A DNA stretch of 64,000 nucleotides, taken from the NCBI GenBank assembly GCA_037389465.1, contig JAZARR010000179.1:4312501-4376500 (forward strand). Direction: 5' to 3'. The first letter of the stretch is position 1. Each line of letters starts with the position of its first letter. A program made the position numbers and the translations under genes. Below the pieces are notes generated by a model, which was not told where the DNA came from, made no database searches, and was given only the letters and a program-made list of their open reading frames with translations. This document shows, one piece after another, positions 40,258 through 60,400 of this stretch. Origin of the DNA: Baylisascaris procyonis. Lineage: Eukaryota; Nematoda; Chromadorea; Rhabditida; Ascarididae.

Positions 40258-40747
40258 TTGGTTTTTTTTTTTTTTTGGAATTTTACACCAAAAAAACTAA
40301 TAGATGCATAAGGTGAGAGACTGTCAATAAAGTTGCTACTTTACAATTCACAAAAAAAAAAACCTTTGAAGGAATTCACCTCTACAAAAGTTTAGAAATA
40401 CTCCCGAATAGACGGATGATTCCAACAAATGAGTTAAAGGAAACGACACTGTGTAGCTATGACAATTTTTTAAATCACACTTCAATACCGCCACTTCTTC
40501 ACTTAATATACCTTTACTAATGTTGCACACCTTGCAACCCTAATTACCCGACACGTGAAGTTCACCTCATTCGTTTCCCGTCCACTCTCAAGCTAAGACT
40601 CATTCACCTTCATGCTTCAAAACATCTGCCGCATTTATTTCGAACGTCATTCGATGAACACTCAATAGAGTCATCGGCAATGAGAGGCGATCCGAATACA
40701 ACGCAACTGACTTCCCACCTTTGGGTTAAATCATGGATGTGCTACTA

Positions 40748-41178
40748 GCACATTCTTTTTTACCAATGAGATTCAGTTGCGATTATGGGAGCGGCCTCGA
40801 CTCGAAATTTGCCTATTAACCAAAACTTTCATAAAACTACAATTCAAGAGAACAGACAATTCAATAAGAGCATAAGAGCAGCAGTATTGCTTAGGTCAAG
40901 ACGTCTCAACCGCAACTTGAAAGCTGAAATAATGGATGCATCAAAGATGTCGGCATGAAATAAACTCCAGCAGCAGATTCGTATAACACCACACTGAAAA
41001 CTATGCAGAATACTGCCTGCAATGCAACAATTCTTGCTTGGTGATTGTTTCCTTTGGTACATAAACGTCAATAACATTGCACACTTAAAAAGTGGCTATA
41101 TATTTTATTAATCCTGGATGAACCTTCACAATATTCACTTTAATTATGCTACTGAAACATTTGTTTTCTCCGATACTT
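40748..41178. repeat. Left terminal inverted repeat (431 bp)
   Basis: It is the reverse complement of 42057-42487. Beyond its inner end (ctccgatactt) the two sides diverge abruptly. It contains an open frame of 77 codons on the minus strand (40844-41077), rich in C, L and S, with no similarity I know; I regard that frame as incidental. Confidence 0.88.
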
Positions 41179-42056
41179 CCCAAAAATATTTTATATAACA
41201 ATATATATTTACCCGTTTTTATATTTATGTGTTTGGCAAATGCTAATAACAACGTACATTTACCCGTTGGGTAATTGATAATATTTGATGATCATTTCTA
41301 CTGCCAAACAAATCGTCAATTCATTGAACGCCCTTTGTGGTCGATGACGCTGTTTTTTGCTCACACCATTCGTTGTGCGAATACATCTTCTAGTCGAGGA
41401 AGTGTTTACAGCAAAGATATTCGGTGAGAATTGCTTCAACGAATTCTTCCATGAAAAAACGTTTGCCGCATTATAGACTCGAACCCGAGACATTGTTGCA
41501 ATGGATATTTCTGCTATCGGCAATCCACATCAATCTGGTTCCAACCAGTCGATGAACTTTTATAACAAATTAGCGTCCTTTCCTATGTTTGAGTCTTAAA
41601 AAAACGTTGAATATTTTTATCGTCAATGTAATTGCGTTTTAGCTGCCTCAATTGACAGCTTCTAGATAGATGGACTTTAAGGCGTTGTGGTCACTCACAT
41701 CGCTACATCGATTGATGTCTTTCATAATTTCTTTTCACGATATTATCTTCCTCTTTTTTTTTCAGAATAAAGGGTCTATAGTATTGGAAAATTTTACAAA
41801 CAATGACAATTTTTGTTGCGTAAATCGAAGAGTTTTATGGCATTAAATACAAATTTATCAAAAAATTGCACACTTTTTTTTTGAAATATCATTGCAATGT
41901 TTAGCGAATATTGCAATATTTGCAAATAATGTTGCATTATTGTTGTAATAAATGAGTACCTCTAGAGATACCTATTCAATTGGAACTCTTAATCAATTCT
42001 AATATATCCAAATATTTAGTGTTCTTAATTAATTCTAGTGATAAATTCCAATCAGA
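41179..42056. other. Unique centre of the transposon
   Basis: 878 bp, AT-rich. The longest frame is 87 codons on the minus strand (41260-41523), with a basic stretch KKQRHRPQRAF. I see no DDE/D motif, zinc finger or homology to a transposase. It also holds a short palindrome TTACCCGTTGGGTAA-like sequence near 41262 and clusters of TTGCAA near 41890-41940. It may be captured host sequence or the degraded core of a parent element. Confidence 0.6.
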
Positions 42057-42487
42057 AAGTATCGGAGAAAACAAATGTTTCAGTAGCATAATTAAAGTGA
42101 ATATTGTGAAGGTTCATCCAGGATTAATAAAATATATAGCCACTTTTTAAGTGTGCAATGTTATTGACGTTTATGTACCAAAGGAAACAATCACCAAGCA
42201 AGAATTGTTGCATTGCAGGCAGTATTCTGCATAGTTTTCAGTGTGGTGTTATACGAATCTGCTGCTGGAGTTTATTTCATGCCGACATCTTTGATGCATC
42301 CATTATTTCAGCTTTCAAGTTGCGGTTGAGACGTCTTGACCTAAGCAATACTGCTGCTCTTATGCTCTTATTGAATTGTCTGTTCTCTTGAATTGTAGTT
42401 TTATGAAAGTTTTGGTTAATAGGCAAATTTCGAGTCGAGGCCGCTCCCATAATCGCAACTGAATCTCATTGGTAAAAAAGAATGTGC
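42057..42487. repeat. Right terminal inverted repeat (431 bp)
   Basis: Inverted copy of 40748-41178, ending AAAAAAGAATGTGC before TA. It carries the same 77-codon frame on the plus strand (42158-42391). Confidence 0.88.
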
Positions 42488-42489
42488 TA

Positions 42490-43341
42490 TTCCAATAAGA
42501 TTAGTACTTATATAATTTTCGTATGGTATGGTTGGTTAGAGAAGGAAATCCACCCTTTCCCCCTCCGCCTCCATCTATCATCGAGATTCGTTGATGCGTT
42601 TGATAAGTATGTAGTCAAAGAAGAAGTTTCGCTTGTTTTGATGCAATCACCGAGAAGGAAATATGAGGTGAGCATATGTCACTGAGATGCGTATAGGAAA
42701 TTAGATTCCGGAAAAAATCTATATCGCATCGCACCCTGAGAAATACTTTTTTTTGTTAATTTCAGTAATCTTTTCATGTTGCCACGCTCATCGTCGATCA
42801 TTGTTTCAAATTTTGAATAATTTATTACTGAAATTTGAGAGCTTTTGTTTTTTTTTTTAAATATCAGTCAACAATTTATTTGAAGTATCTGCAAATTAAA
42901 AAAAATACGAACAAACAATTCATTGAATAACAAAAAAGAACTTTTATTGTAAAAAATAGCCAAAATAATTCGTTGGAAAATAATAGAAAAAATTAGTCAA
43001 AAAATTATTTCAAAAGCATTAAAATTATTAGAAAAGTTACCTATTATGATTATCTTTAAGGTAATCTTAAATTTTTTTAATTTCCTCTTTTTTTAAAAAT
43101 TTTTTATTTTTGACTAATTTATTTTGACTAATATTTATGAGAAAATTTTTAAAATTTCTTTTTTCTCTTTTTAAAATTTTTTAAAATTTTTTTTAAAATG
43201 AATTTTCTCATCGTTTTTTTCCGTGAAAATTCCACCGAATAATTCCAATTCCAGACAATAAGAAATGGACTTAATATAACTGAAGAACAAAGATTTATAA
43301 GCAACATTTGGGATGATAGGAAAAAAATTATCGAAAAAAAA
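42490..43341 (-). other. 3' flank of the unnamed gene, with candidate poly(A) signals
   Basis: An AT-rich stretch with no gene. On the minus strand AATAAA occurs at 43118-43123, 43103-43108 and 42943-42948, about 220-400 bp after the stop codon of the upstream gene. Any could direct its polyadenylation; I cannot choose between them. Confidence 0.35.
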
Positions 43342-51179
<7,838 letters not shown>

Positions 51180-51934
51180 AATTGAAATCTCGACCAGTAC
51201 TTAAATAATGATATTGTAGGCATAGTTTTCGATATTCATATGCAAATTTATCGATCGAAGGTGATGCATGAACAAAATGAAATATGGTTCTTTATTGTGT
51301 AATATATATGGGCATTATTGTTTGGTAGCATCAAAGACCTAAAATTGCAACTATTACAAGGTTGGAGGAATTCGACCATGTTACTGAAGACTGACACTGA
51401 ACGCAGAGCAAATTTGAAGTTAGGTGGGGTAGGGTAGCAATGAAATCTTCCTGGAAACACATGTTTCCAAACATTCAAAACAAATAATGACTACATGCTG
51501 AATGATAGAGGGCGATATGCTCAAGGTACTGTTAAATAGATGCAAATAACAAATTTCTAAAAGCAGCTACAAGCAGTCGATGAACGAAGAAATGAGTCCA
51601 TTGATCGTGATCATTTGTTCACCTTCCCCTTCCTCAACCCTCCCACCGAGCTCTGATACAAAAGAAAGGAATGGAAAAATTATAGTCATTAGACTAAAAG
51701 AAATGCAAATAGCTTTGCATTGTATTGTCGCAAATATGAGCTATGTGATGACAAACAGCTGGTAGTAATGCGTGCACAATACAAAATTGATAGCACAATT
51801 GCTTATTGAACTCTCTTCCAGTGAACACATATCACAGTCGCTTATTCAACGTGTTCATATGTCAACTCATTCTGCTAGAAAACCACCTTGAGAATTGAAT
51901 TTCATTTAATGTTCACTAAAATATATTTAAATAT

Positions 51935-52020
51935 AACCGGAAATATGTAACAATGCGACCTGAAATATGCAATAATATGACCCGAAATATGCAATAGTTT
52001 GATCTCAAATATCTAAATAG
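51935..52020. repeat. 22-bp degenerate tandem repeat
   Basis: Nearly four copies of a unit like acctgaaatatgcaataatatg, diverging from copy to copy. Confidence 0.7.
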
Positions 52021-52709
52021 TTTTGTATTTATCAACGAATAAAGATTCAATATTGAATGTTTTAAATGTGCTCATGTATTAAAGGCGACCCAAGATATTC
52101 AAATTTCCACGCATCAAAATCATTCATTGCCTTCTCATTTCCAACCATCTGTCATTTACTCGCTCATTTTTTTTTGAAAAGGCGATACAATTTAAGAAAA
52201 CTCATATACAAGCTGAAATTTCGAACGTTTATCGGTTATATTTAAAAAAAAAAAACAACAAAAATTCACTATTTATTTGAAGATTTTAAAGGTGATTTCT
52301 GATTCATATTGAAATGAAACATATGGGGACTAAATCGTAAAGTTGAATAAATTAGATATATCGTGCAGCTACTTTTATGAACATAAATCTAGGTAATTCA
52401 ATAAATATAAGTGCCATCCCTTATTTAGAAACTCACTGTAATTTGCATAAAAAAGTGTTATCAACGATTTTTCGATTTCGATTTTCCAAAAATTTGAATT
52501 ATCTGAATTTGCAAAAAATGACTGAACGATATAAAAAATTGCAGGTGATATAAGAAATTGATCTTATAGAAAAGTTTTTGTTTTTATTTCAGATTATTAA
52601 TGATTCTGATAGAGTTTTTAATTCTCTTTCAAATGTGCTGAAACTCGTCTGTGGATTCTTACTTCCTTATGGAGTATTTCTACATTTATTGCGATAATTT
52701 ATTTCCGAG

Positions 52710-52820
52710 TGACCAGTACCACGTCGCTCGCTGAAGACGCGCGCGGTCTCTCTCCGTCTCTCTCGTGCGCTTGCGCTTGTGGCTAAGTGCATCGACTCCT
52801 TCGTACCGATCGGTGTGGGT
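52710..52820 (+). promoter_or_regulatory. GC-rich, CpG-containing patch upstream of NOC3
   Basis: Strikingly GC- and CpG-rich against an AT-rich background (gacgcgcgcggtctctctcc, gtgcgcttgcgcttg). It lies 340-450 bp before the NOC3 ATG. Candidate core promoter or 5' non-coding exon. Confidence 0.4.
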
Positions 52821-53144
52821 TTTTTCTTTTCTTTTTTTTCGTTAATAAAGTTTTTAAGTGAATTTTTTTGAAGTTTGTTCCCAATCCATCGATGGTATTA
52901 GTGGGGTGGATTTTCAAATGATGACCATGACCTCTAATAACCTTTTTTTATAGTTAAGATTACAGTCGCTGCTTTCATTTTCGGCTGTATGTATCGGATG
53001 AAAGAGATTGGGAGTTGAATATTTTCGCAAACGAGTCGTTTATCTCAATTTTAAGTTGGCATTCAAAAATTCCTTTTTTCCACGTCTTTCAACTATATTC
53101 GATCATTTTCGATCCACAATTTTCTTCAATTTTACGGATTTAAT

Positions 53145-53160
53145 CGTTGATTTCTTGTAG
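53145..53160 (+). promoter_or_regulatory. NOC3L: Probable trans-splice acceptor directly before the NOC3 start codon
   Basis: TTGATTTCTTGTAG is followed with no gap by ATG. The pyrimidine-rich AG next to the start of a typical Noc3 basic N-terminus fits spliced-leader addition. A cis-spliced 5'-UTR exon, for example from the GC-rich patch, is the alternative. Confidence 0.5.
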
Positions 53161-54433
53161 ATGAATTCTCGAGGCAAACACTTGGCTCATACTAAGAGAA
53201 GACAAACAAAGAAAGCGATTCAGAAGCTGAAAAACTTAAGGAAAAAAGGCAAATTAAAACGACATGTGATGAACGCATATAGAGAGATCAATGCGAAGAA
53301 ACACGCTGGATCGCGTCAAAAGGCCACAAATGTAAGAAGTTTTATGATCCTTGTTCCTTTAAAAAGTGAGGAACGAGAGGGCATGAACGAGGTCACGCAC
53401 ATCACCTGACCTCAGTTCGATTTTGCATGAAAAAATGTGGCCAGGCGAACTCGGAGGCGAATCACGCGCTTTATCATGGATCCTTCAAGTCACACGTGTT
53501 CGTTCGCCTCCATTTGGCTTGGCTACTCGTTACCCACATATGTAAGTAGGCGATCAAGAATTCTTACGCTTGCTGGAGTTGCGGTCAATTTTACTCGTAT
53601 GATATCGTTATTATTTTTTCAAATTAACTACAGATAGAAGAGGATTGGGAACACGAAAGACAAATGCACTTGGCAAACGAAGAGGACGATGATATTCTGC
53701 CGTTGGATATGCTTGATGCAGATATCGATTGGGAAACGAGTGCTTTCGCTAATAAGATAGCCAGATTACAGCATGGTATCGATGTTTTCCGCATTTCATT
53801 TTCTCGTCGAGCGTATCTTGTATCGTTCATGACGATAAGCTTAGCTAGAACAGTGGTTAGCTTCGGGAGAATCTGAACTCTTTTGTTTCGATGATGAGCT
53901 TTGGCTAAGAAAAGAAGCCTAACTGAAATCCATAAGACTGTTATAATTGTACAAACGACCTTTCTCCCCCAAGCTTCGTTTTACGAGACCCTAGCTTATG
54001 CATAGAACGAAGTCTAGCTTTGTTTTAAGAAGCCCTAACCCCCGTCCTCGATTGTACCCGTATTTTCTGCTGAGCAGCCTTTCAACTTTTCGATTAGCGA
54101 TATAACAAACCTTCAAAACTGTGGTGTTCTCAGCATTATTATATAATTTGTTTGCTTACAATTTTTTAATAGACGGCAAGATAGATCACAAGAGGTTGAA
54201 GGTGATATTTGCAGATAAAAGCTGTAGGGATAGCAGCACGATAAGTAAAAGAGTATTCGGCTATTTTACAGATGAAGGAGACGGCGCAGAGGCTGGAGAC
54301 GATCTGGAGTTGAAGAAAAGACGTTTTGATGGAGAGCCAGCAGATGATGTTCACGAGTTGTTACCTATTAAAGTTGAGGGGAAACTTCTAAAGCGAAGTC
54401 GTAAAATCAGTGAAGGATCGCAAAATTATGAAG
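53161..54433 (+). CDS. NOC3L: NOC3 N-terminal exons 1-3: basic head and acidic segment
   Basis: Exon 1 (57 codons) is lysine/arginine-rich ([20 protein letters not shown]), a likely nucleolar or RNA-binding tail. Exon 2 has [10 protein letters not shown] and the conserved [10 protein letters not shown] (human ALPLDMMDEDD). Exon 3 starts [10 protein letters not shown] and ends with [15 protein letters not shown] (human IHLLPIKDKSG). Phases 0, 1 and 1 agree. Confidence 0.9.
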
Positions 54434-57400
54434 GTTAGCTAGGATCTATTCTCTAATATTAATTTCTCTACATGATTGCAAGCCTTCTTCACGCAAACGC
54501 CATAGTGATATAATTATAGTCGTGTATGATTTATGAGATCATAACATCAATTGCATCTGAATTAGTAAGAAGATTTCAACGTTTTTTCAAGCGTAGGCTT
54601 ATCGCTTTAATGTTGAGATTTTATAGGGAATATTCTTGTTTTATTTATGTTTCTAAAATCGCTTTTCTCTTTTAAAAAAGTTGGAGCTTTTTTTTTTTTA
54701 AAAAAGGCGTATCTATCGGATCGTCACCGAGTGATTTGGCTAGCGAAATCCGGACTCCATACATCTTCTCAATTTCTTTTCATCAACTCACTGAGCTGAA
54801 AACGTTGGTTAATCTATCAAAGGGTGGGTGAGGGGGGAGGGGTCGGCGTTGTTGAATTCATCGCTGAATAATGTCATAAACTAAATCTGCATATAATGCC
54901 GCTGAATGATAAGGGTTGATAAATGCAACATATCATTACTGATTTGTTAATTAATGCTCTTCCTGGTTCGGTAGTAACTGCCTAATATATACGATATTGT
55001 TTTAGAAGAGGAAGAAGTCGAAGATAACGCAAATGAAAAGTACGAAGAGGAGGATTTCTCAAATTTAAGTGCTACTGAATTACTCAAGAAGAGGGCTGAA
55101 TTAATTGAGGCAGCTAAATTGGAAATCAGCGGATGCGCTTATACTCTATTAGCACAACCTCAGCAAGAGGTGAGCATCTTCTTCGACGTATACCGTATTA
55201 TCTTGAATATAGCCCCAGCAATGATATCCTCGTTTAAGTATTTAAGTTCTTCGCAGAATTGTTTTTTTTTTCGATGTTTTTTGATTTCTAGTATGCTGAG
55301 TAGAAGGAAACAAGTTTGAGGGAAAGAATAGAGATAGGCGAAGGAGGTGAAAGGAGGTATATGAAGGGTGCCTCTTTTAGTTTTCGTTTTTCTGCCCATC
55401 CTGAAATTTTAGGATTTGTTTTGAAGCGTTGATTTATGTAGATCGAATTTATTCACTGCATATGAATGGTGCTTATGACATTTTTTGCGTTGTAATAATA
55501 ACATTGCAGGTAACGACTAGGTGTTATAAAGGTGATTTCTTCTACATATAGAGAGTAGGATTTGGGAGGGTCGCAATCACTTCTATTAGTGAAACGTGCC
55601 ACTGTGAGGTTGATCCGGATATTACATTATTTTCAATTTTTAAGTTAATTACTAATAAACTTCAGGCAATTTGTATAGCGATCACTGCTTACTCTAATTG
55701 TGTTGAAAGATCTTTACTTAAATCCACTTTCCGACAGGCTAATCTTTTCTTTTGAAGTGCGTGAATCGATTGGGACTTGGCCAGAAGTTCTGTTGTTGTT
55801 GTTGAGTTGATATCGGTTGTTGTATAATAAAACACGATATTGTGCTTTTTGCTATTTCAGACGCATAAATTGCGAACGTTACTTAGGGTGTGCAAAGGCG
55901 AAGAAGTGCATTCGCTAGTGCGTGAAAGTGTGCAGAAGCTGGCAACCGCATCTCTAGTGCAAGTTTTTGTGGATATCATACCTGGATATGCAATTCGGTA
56001 AGGTTGATTAGTTTTTATGGATTTTATCCTTATTTATTTTTAAGTAGAAAATTGCTAAAGTATATAAATTCCCCGCAGTTTTTAAAAGGTTTTTTGATTA
56101 ATTGATATTTGAAATGGTACGATGTTTATATCAATTAACGCTTCACCCATTATGCAAGAGATTGGTGAAATACTCTTCTATCTGAAATGGTAGTTGAAGA
56201 TCCATTGTTTTCTTTTATTATCGCGCTTCTCGCAAGAGTAACACTGTGGATTCTTGGAATAGTTTTGACATTATTTCCTTAAAAAGCGTTTCAGTGCAAT
56301 TTCTCGGGCTGTTTAACAGTTGAAGTTTTTGTTGTTGCTGCTGCGTACATATCATTTTAAAGTGCACTCCCTTTTTCATTACTGTGCTGATCGTTGTTAT
56401 GTAAACTTCAGAATTGGTTTTTTTTACAGTTGTAAGGATTTTATTCCAGCCGATTTAATTTTATTTATTCAATGTAATGTAATAATATAAATTTAGTTTA
56501 ATGCAATTCCAATTTTAATTTCATGATAATTTTATAACTTTACTTATTATGTGGATTATTGAACCAATATAAATTTGCATTTATTGTCTTAGCGCAGTTT
56601 TACGTACGTGGAAGGGTGAATAAGAATTTTTTCATTCAAATCTGAAATGAGAGGAAGTAGAAGACAGAATTGCTCGACTTTTTTGTTGCAACAGGAATTA
56701 TTATGCACTTTCCCTATAACCCATTGAATTTGCTGTTTGATAACTCATCGATTTGAAGTAATCTATGAAGTTTGCAGTTCATTAACTGAAGATGAGCGAT
56801 CACAAAAGATGAAGAAAGAGACAAGGAAACTTCAAGAATTCGAGAGCACTCTTCTTCGATATTACTCTAAATTTTTGCAGTTTCTCGAGAAAAATGTTAT
56901 GAGTAAGTCAGTTCGGTGTATTTTTTTATTATCGGTCATTGACAGTGTTTTATTTAGATTTTTATTTTCCTGATCTATAGCTGTATGGAGATCCTATTTC
57001 TTCTACTGCTATCACCTTAAGCTTCGAGTTTTCCACTCGAATATGTGTATGTTTTGAGATGTTTCCTATATCTTCCTACCTGAAGTGGTGGGAAGATATG
57101 CTTTGCTAAAAAATATTAATATATGTGGCGCAGATGGTGATGCATACATATAGGTTCAGCCATATTCATTCCATTCAGCCATGTTCACTATAAATTCGAA
57201 GCACGATCTTCACATTTCCCTCTAATTCGTTGCCATCGTTTGCTCTCAAAAACGGTTTCAAATGAGGTAAGATTTATGCTATGCGGTTGATGAGCATTCC
57301 AGAAATTAGTGATTAAGGAAAAGGTTCGAGAGGAAATCCTTTTGTTGAAATTCAGCCATTGTGCCATTCGGTTATGAATTATCTTATAAAATTTATACTG

Positions 57401-60400
57401 TTGACGTCAACTCTTTAAACTCATTCGTTTTCTTATGAGCAAAAGTACTGATTTTTGAGTGAAATCTATCAGCAGGTCATTCAATAATTTCTTAGAAACT
57501 TGAAAATTTGAGGTACGACATGAAAAGTGGCATGATGATGAATTGCCAAATCCTCCAAGATTCTTTCATTTTCCATCTATGGTTTAAGATTTAAAAAAAG
57601 AATTTGTAATGTTTTGAACACATTTTCCATTTATATGTAAAACAATTTTTGTTTGAAAATCTTTAAAAAATCTCTCGAGTTTTTGTATTTTTTTTATTTG
57701 CAGAATTACTCCCGAAGAAGAACGCTGTATTAGAGGAGAATACATTTACATATGCCTTGGCTATGCTTTCATTGCATTCTCTCTCGAAATTACTTGTATC
57801 GGCTCCACATTTCAATTTTTCAACAAATATTATCAGTTTACTTGTACGTCTTGCAACTTCAAAATATGAGGCGGTAAGCAATTAGAAAAATTTTTTTTGG
57901 GATGGGAAAAACAAATTTCTGGTAATTCGAGAAGATAGTACTAAAGATCCGGAAGTTTGTGGTAGAAAGATTAGCTGTGTTTAAATAGATCCTGAGGTTA
58001 TCAGAGGTAACTAACCTCAAGGTTTATGCATCGACTAGAATGCGCTGGACGCTTAATCGGGTATTAGACACTAACACAGAAGTATACCGTCTGCAGTTAT
58101 ACTCATTGGAAGGGAGGAAGTTCTTTCAAAGCTCTGGAAAGGGATATAGGTTAATAAAAAGCGGAAGAACAAAGAAAATGAGTTACATATTGTCCTGCAG
58201 TTATTTATGTTGACGAATTTCATAAAGAACCGCACTAATTATTCTATCTCTCTCTATTCCTTTGCTCTGCAGATATCTAGTTATAGATCAACTTATTTCA
58301 CCTTTATGCCATTCCTCTCAATGATCGTTTTCCAGTGATATAATTATTGAAATCCTAACAGTTTATAGTAGAAGGTTACAAATAGGTGTTTTTGGCCCAG
58401 CAAAATGGTATCACTTGTGTGGGGATGTTCTTTTTTTGATATCGTACTCTCGTTAATCCTCTTTTGGTGGATTAGAATCCCTCATAACTGAAGTCAAGAA
58501 ATTGTAGCGCCTAGATTTTTGTTCAGAAATGCTTTTACTGTTCTGGAATACCCTAATAAAACTTAAAGTGCTGCATATTTTTGATGTTTAATTTGATAAG
58601 TAAAGTGATAAAGTGGTAACGAATATAGGTGATAGACGAGTGTTGTGAAGCGTTATCACAATTATTCGCCTCGGATGTTTCTCTTCGAAATTCTGCATAT
58701 GGAGCGCGTGCAATTGCGGCAATTATCAATGAAAAGAAATGCGACGTTTCACCGAAATTACTATCAACTTTCCTTACAATGAATATTAAGGTGGGCAATT
58801 CTATGGAATATATGGGGATTTATCGGTTTTCTTTTTTAGTTTTTTCTTTCTCTGACGATAGAGAATTGCAGTTCATCACTTCCTTTAACTAAAAAACCTT
58901 ACTGAACAAAAAATGTTTTATATAAAGGATTAGTATGGCATTGATAACGCTTAGAATCTCGTCGAATGAGCAAATTTCGAAAGGTGCAATCAATTGTTGC
59001 TAAAGAATGCTTTGTAGTTCTTCTAATTTTCTATTCTTTTACTGGATACTTTGAGATTTAATGGGAGACAAGAATAGGCCTGGGGGGGGGGGAGATTGAG
59101 ATGCAGTATATGTTTAGGATAAAATGGGCTGAGGGGAGGGTGTATTTTGATGGTGGAGGGTTTCTCATTATGTTAGCAATGTTAGGCACCACATTTTACA
59201 ATATAGAACTGAACAAGTTATGTTGGATGTCTAGATCATAACTAAAGCTGCACCTGAAATTTAGGGTGTTATGTGATCATTTGGGTGATTCCTTTATCCA
59301 GAGAGGAAATATTTTTGATGAGAAGGAATCGATAAGGGATTGAGATTGTTTACTATTTCGCCATTGAGTTATTACCTTCGGGTATTTAGCAAGGATTTAA
59401 TAAAATATTTGTGAAAATTTGTTTATTTCCCTTTACATAGTAATTGAGGCTAACTGCAATTTTTTTTTTTTAATTTGGAACAAATCATAAAAATTTTTGA
59501 AGAATTAAATGCAGTGATTACTTTATTTGTTATGACGATGTTTCATCAATTGTTATCGTTCATTATTCTGATCGCTATAAAATATTTAAGGAAGTGGATA
59601 AAGGAGAGAGAAGCAAAGAGAAGCAGAGATTATTGGGTAAAAGATTTAAATTGGCTAAAGAGCGACAATCGAAAAGTAAAGCTAAGGTGAGTAATATTTT
59701 ATTTTATTCAATTGTCACTTTGAATTTATGCGCACTTTCTGAGGGAAAACTCTCTAAGATTTACGTTTTTTTTTCTCTTTAACTATCTATTTATATGATT
59801 TTCTTTTCATTTGAATATCTCAATTTTTCAGTATACGAAACAATTAAAGAAGTTAGAAGAGGATTTGAAAGAAGTTGAAGCAGCTGAATCGTTATCAACG
59901 AAACTGAAATATGTAAGTTATAATAAACGAATTGTGTGTGTGTGTTTTTTGTTGATATTTAGAAAGTCTTAGTTGATGGATACTTAGGAAGGTGGCTGAT
60001 CCAGTTTTTGGGTTCCAGGATAGTATTCATTGAAAGATGAGCCCCAAATAATACGAAACGGCCAATACAATGCGGATTTTAGTTTTTTTATCAGTGATAT
60101 CAGGAGTGTTATGCGTTGATAACCTGCCGCATAGCGTTTATTATTTCCATCCTTAAAAGGTTATAATAACGTTCATCTTCTATTTAGTAGAAGTTAGCGC
60201 AGAGCATCGTTTATCCTGATCCAAATCTAAAGTAATCGAATGTTGAGAGGCGGATTTGAGATGAAAACTGCTAATGTGAACTTTTAAATTGTGCACACTG
60301 ATAAAAGGTGGTTGATAATCTCGCAGATTGTGTTTATCAGTTGATCGAATATAATTTGAAGGCAACCGAAGCGATGAAGCATATATTTGTGACATATTTT

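Larger units (their letters stand above)
40748..42487. mobile_element. Non-autonomous DNA transposon with 431-bp terminal inverted repeats
   Basis: The element starts GCACATTC and ends GAATGTGC, with TA on both outer sides (40746-40747 and 42488-42489), consistent with a TA target-site duplication. Positions 40748-41178 and 42057-42487 are inverted copies of equal length, 431 bp each. They agree wherever compared by eye, including an identical 77-codon frame in each. The 878-bp centre is unique and codes for no recognisable transposase. This looks like a foldback or long-TIR MITE moved in trans by a TA-targeting (Tc1/mariner-like) transposase, but the superfamily is inferred from the TA alone. 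It sits between two genes without breaking either. Near-identity of the arms suggests recent insertion or gene conversion. Confidence 0.85.
51180..53160. promoter_or_regulatory. Divergent intergenic region between the uncharacterised gene and NOC3
   Basis: About 2 kb separates two start codons pointing away from each other. It holds a 22-bp degenerate tandem repeat (51935-52020) and one GC-rich patch (52710-52820). An acceptor-like TTATTTAAG lies about 20 nt before the minus-strand ATG. No credible coding exon was seen. Shared control of the two genes is possible but not shown. Confidence 0.45.

Noticed and set aside
40844..42391. Identical 77-codon frames at 40844-41077 (-) and 42158-42391 (+) as genes
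   Set aside because: They are the same segment of the two inverted repeats; there is no start context, splice support or known domain.
39988..43341. Operon linking the uncharacterised gene and MDN1
   Set aside because: The genes are on the same strand, but 3.35 kb (1.6 kb without the transposon) is far more than the roughly 100 bp usual between nematode operon genes.
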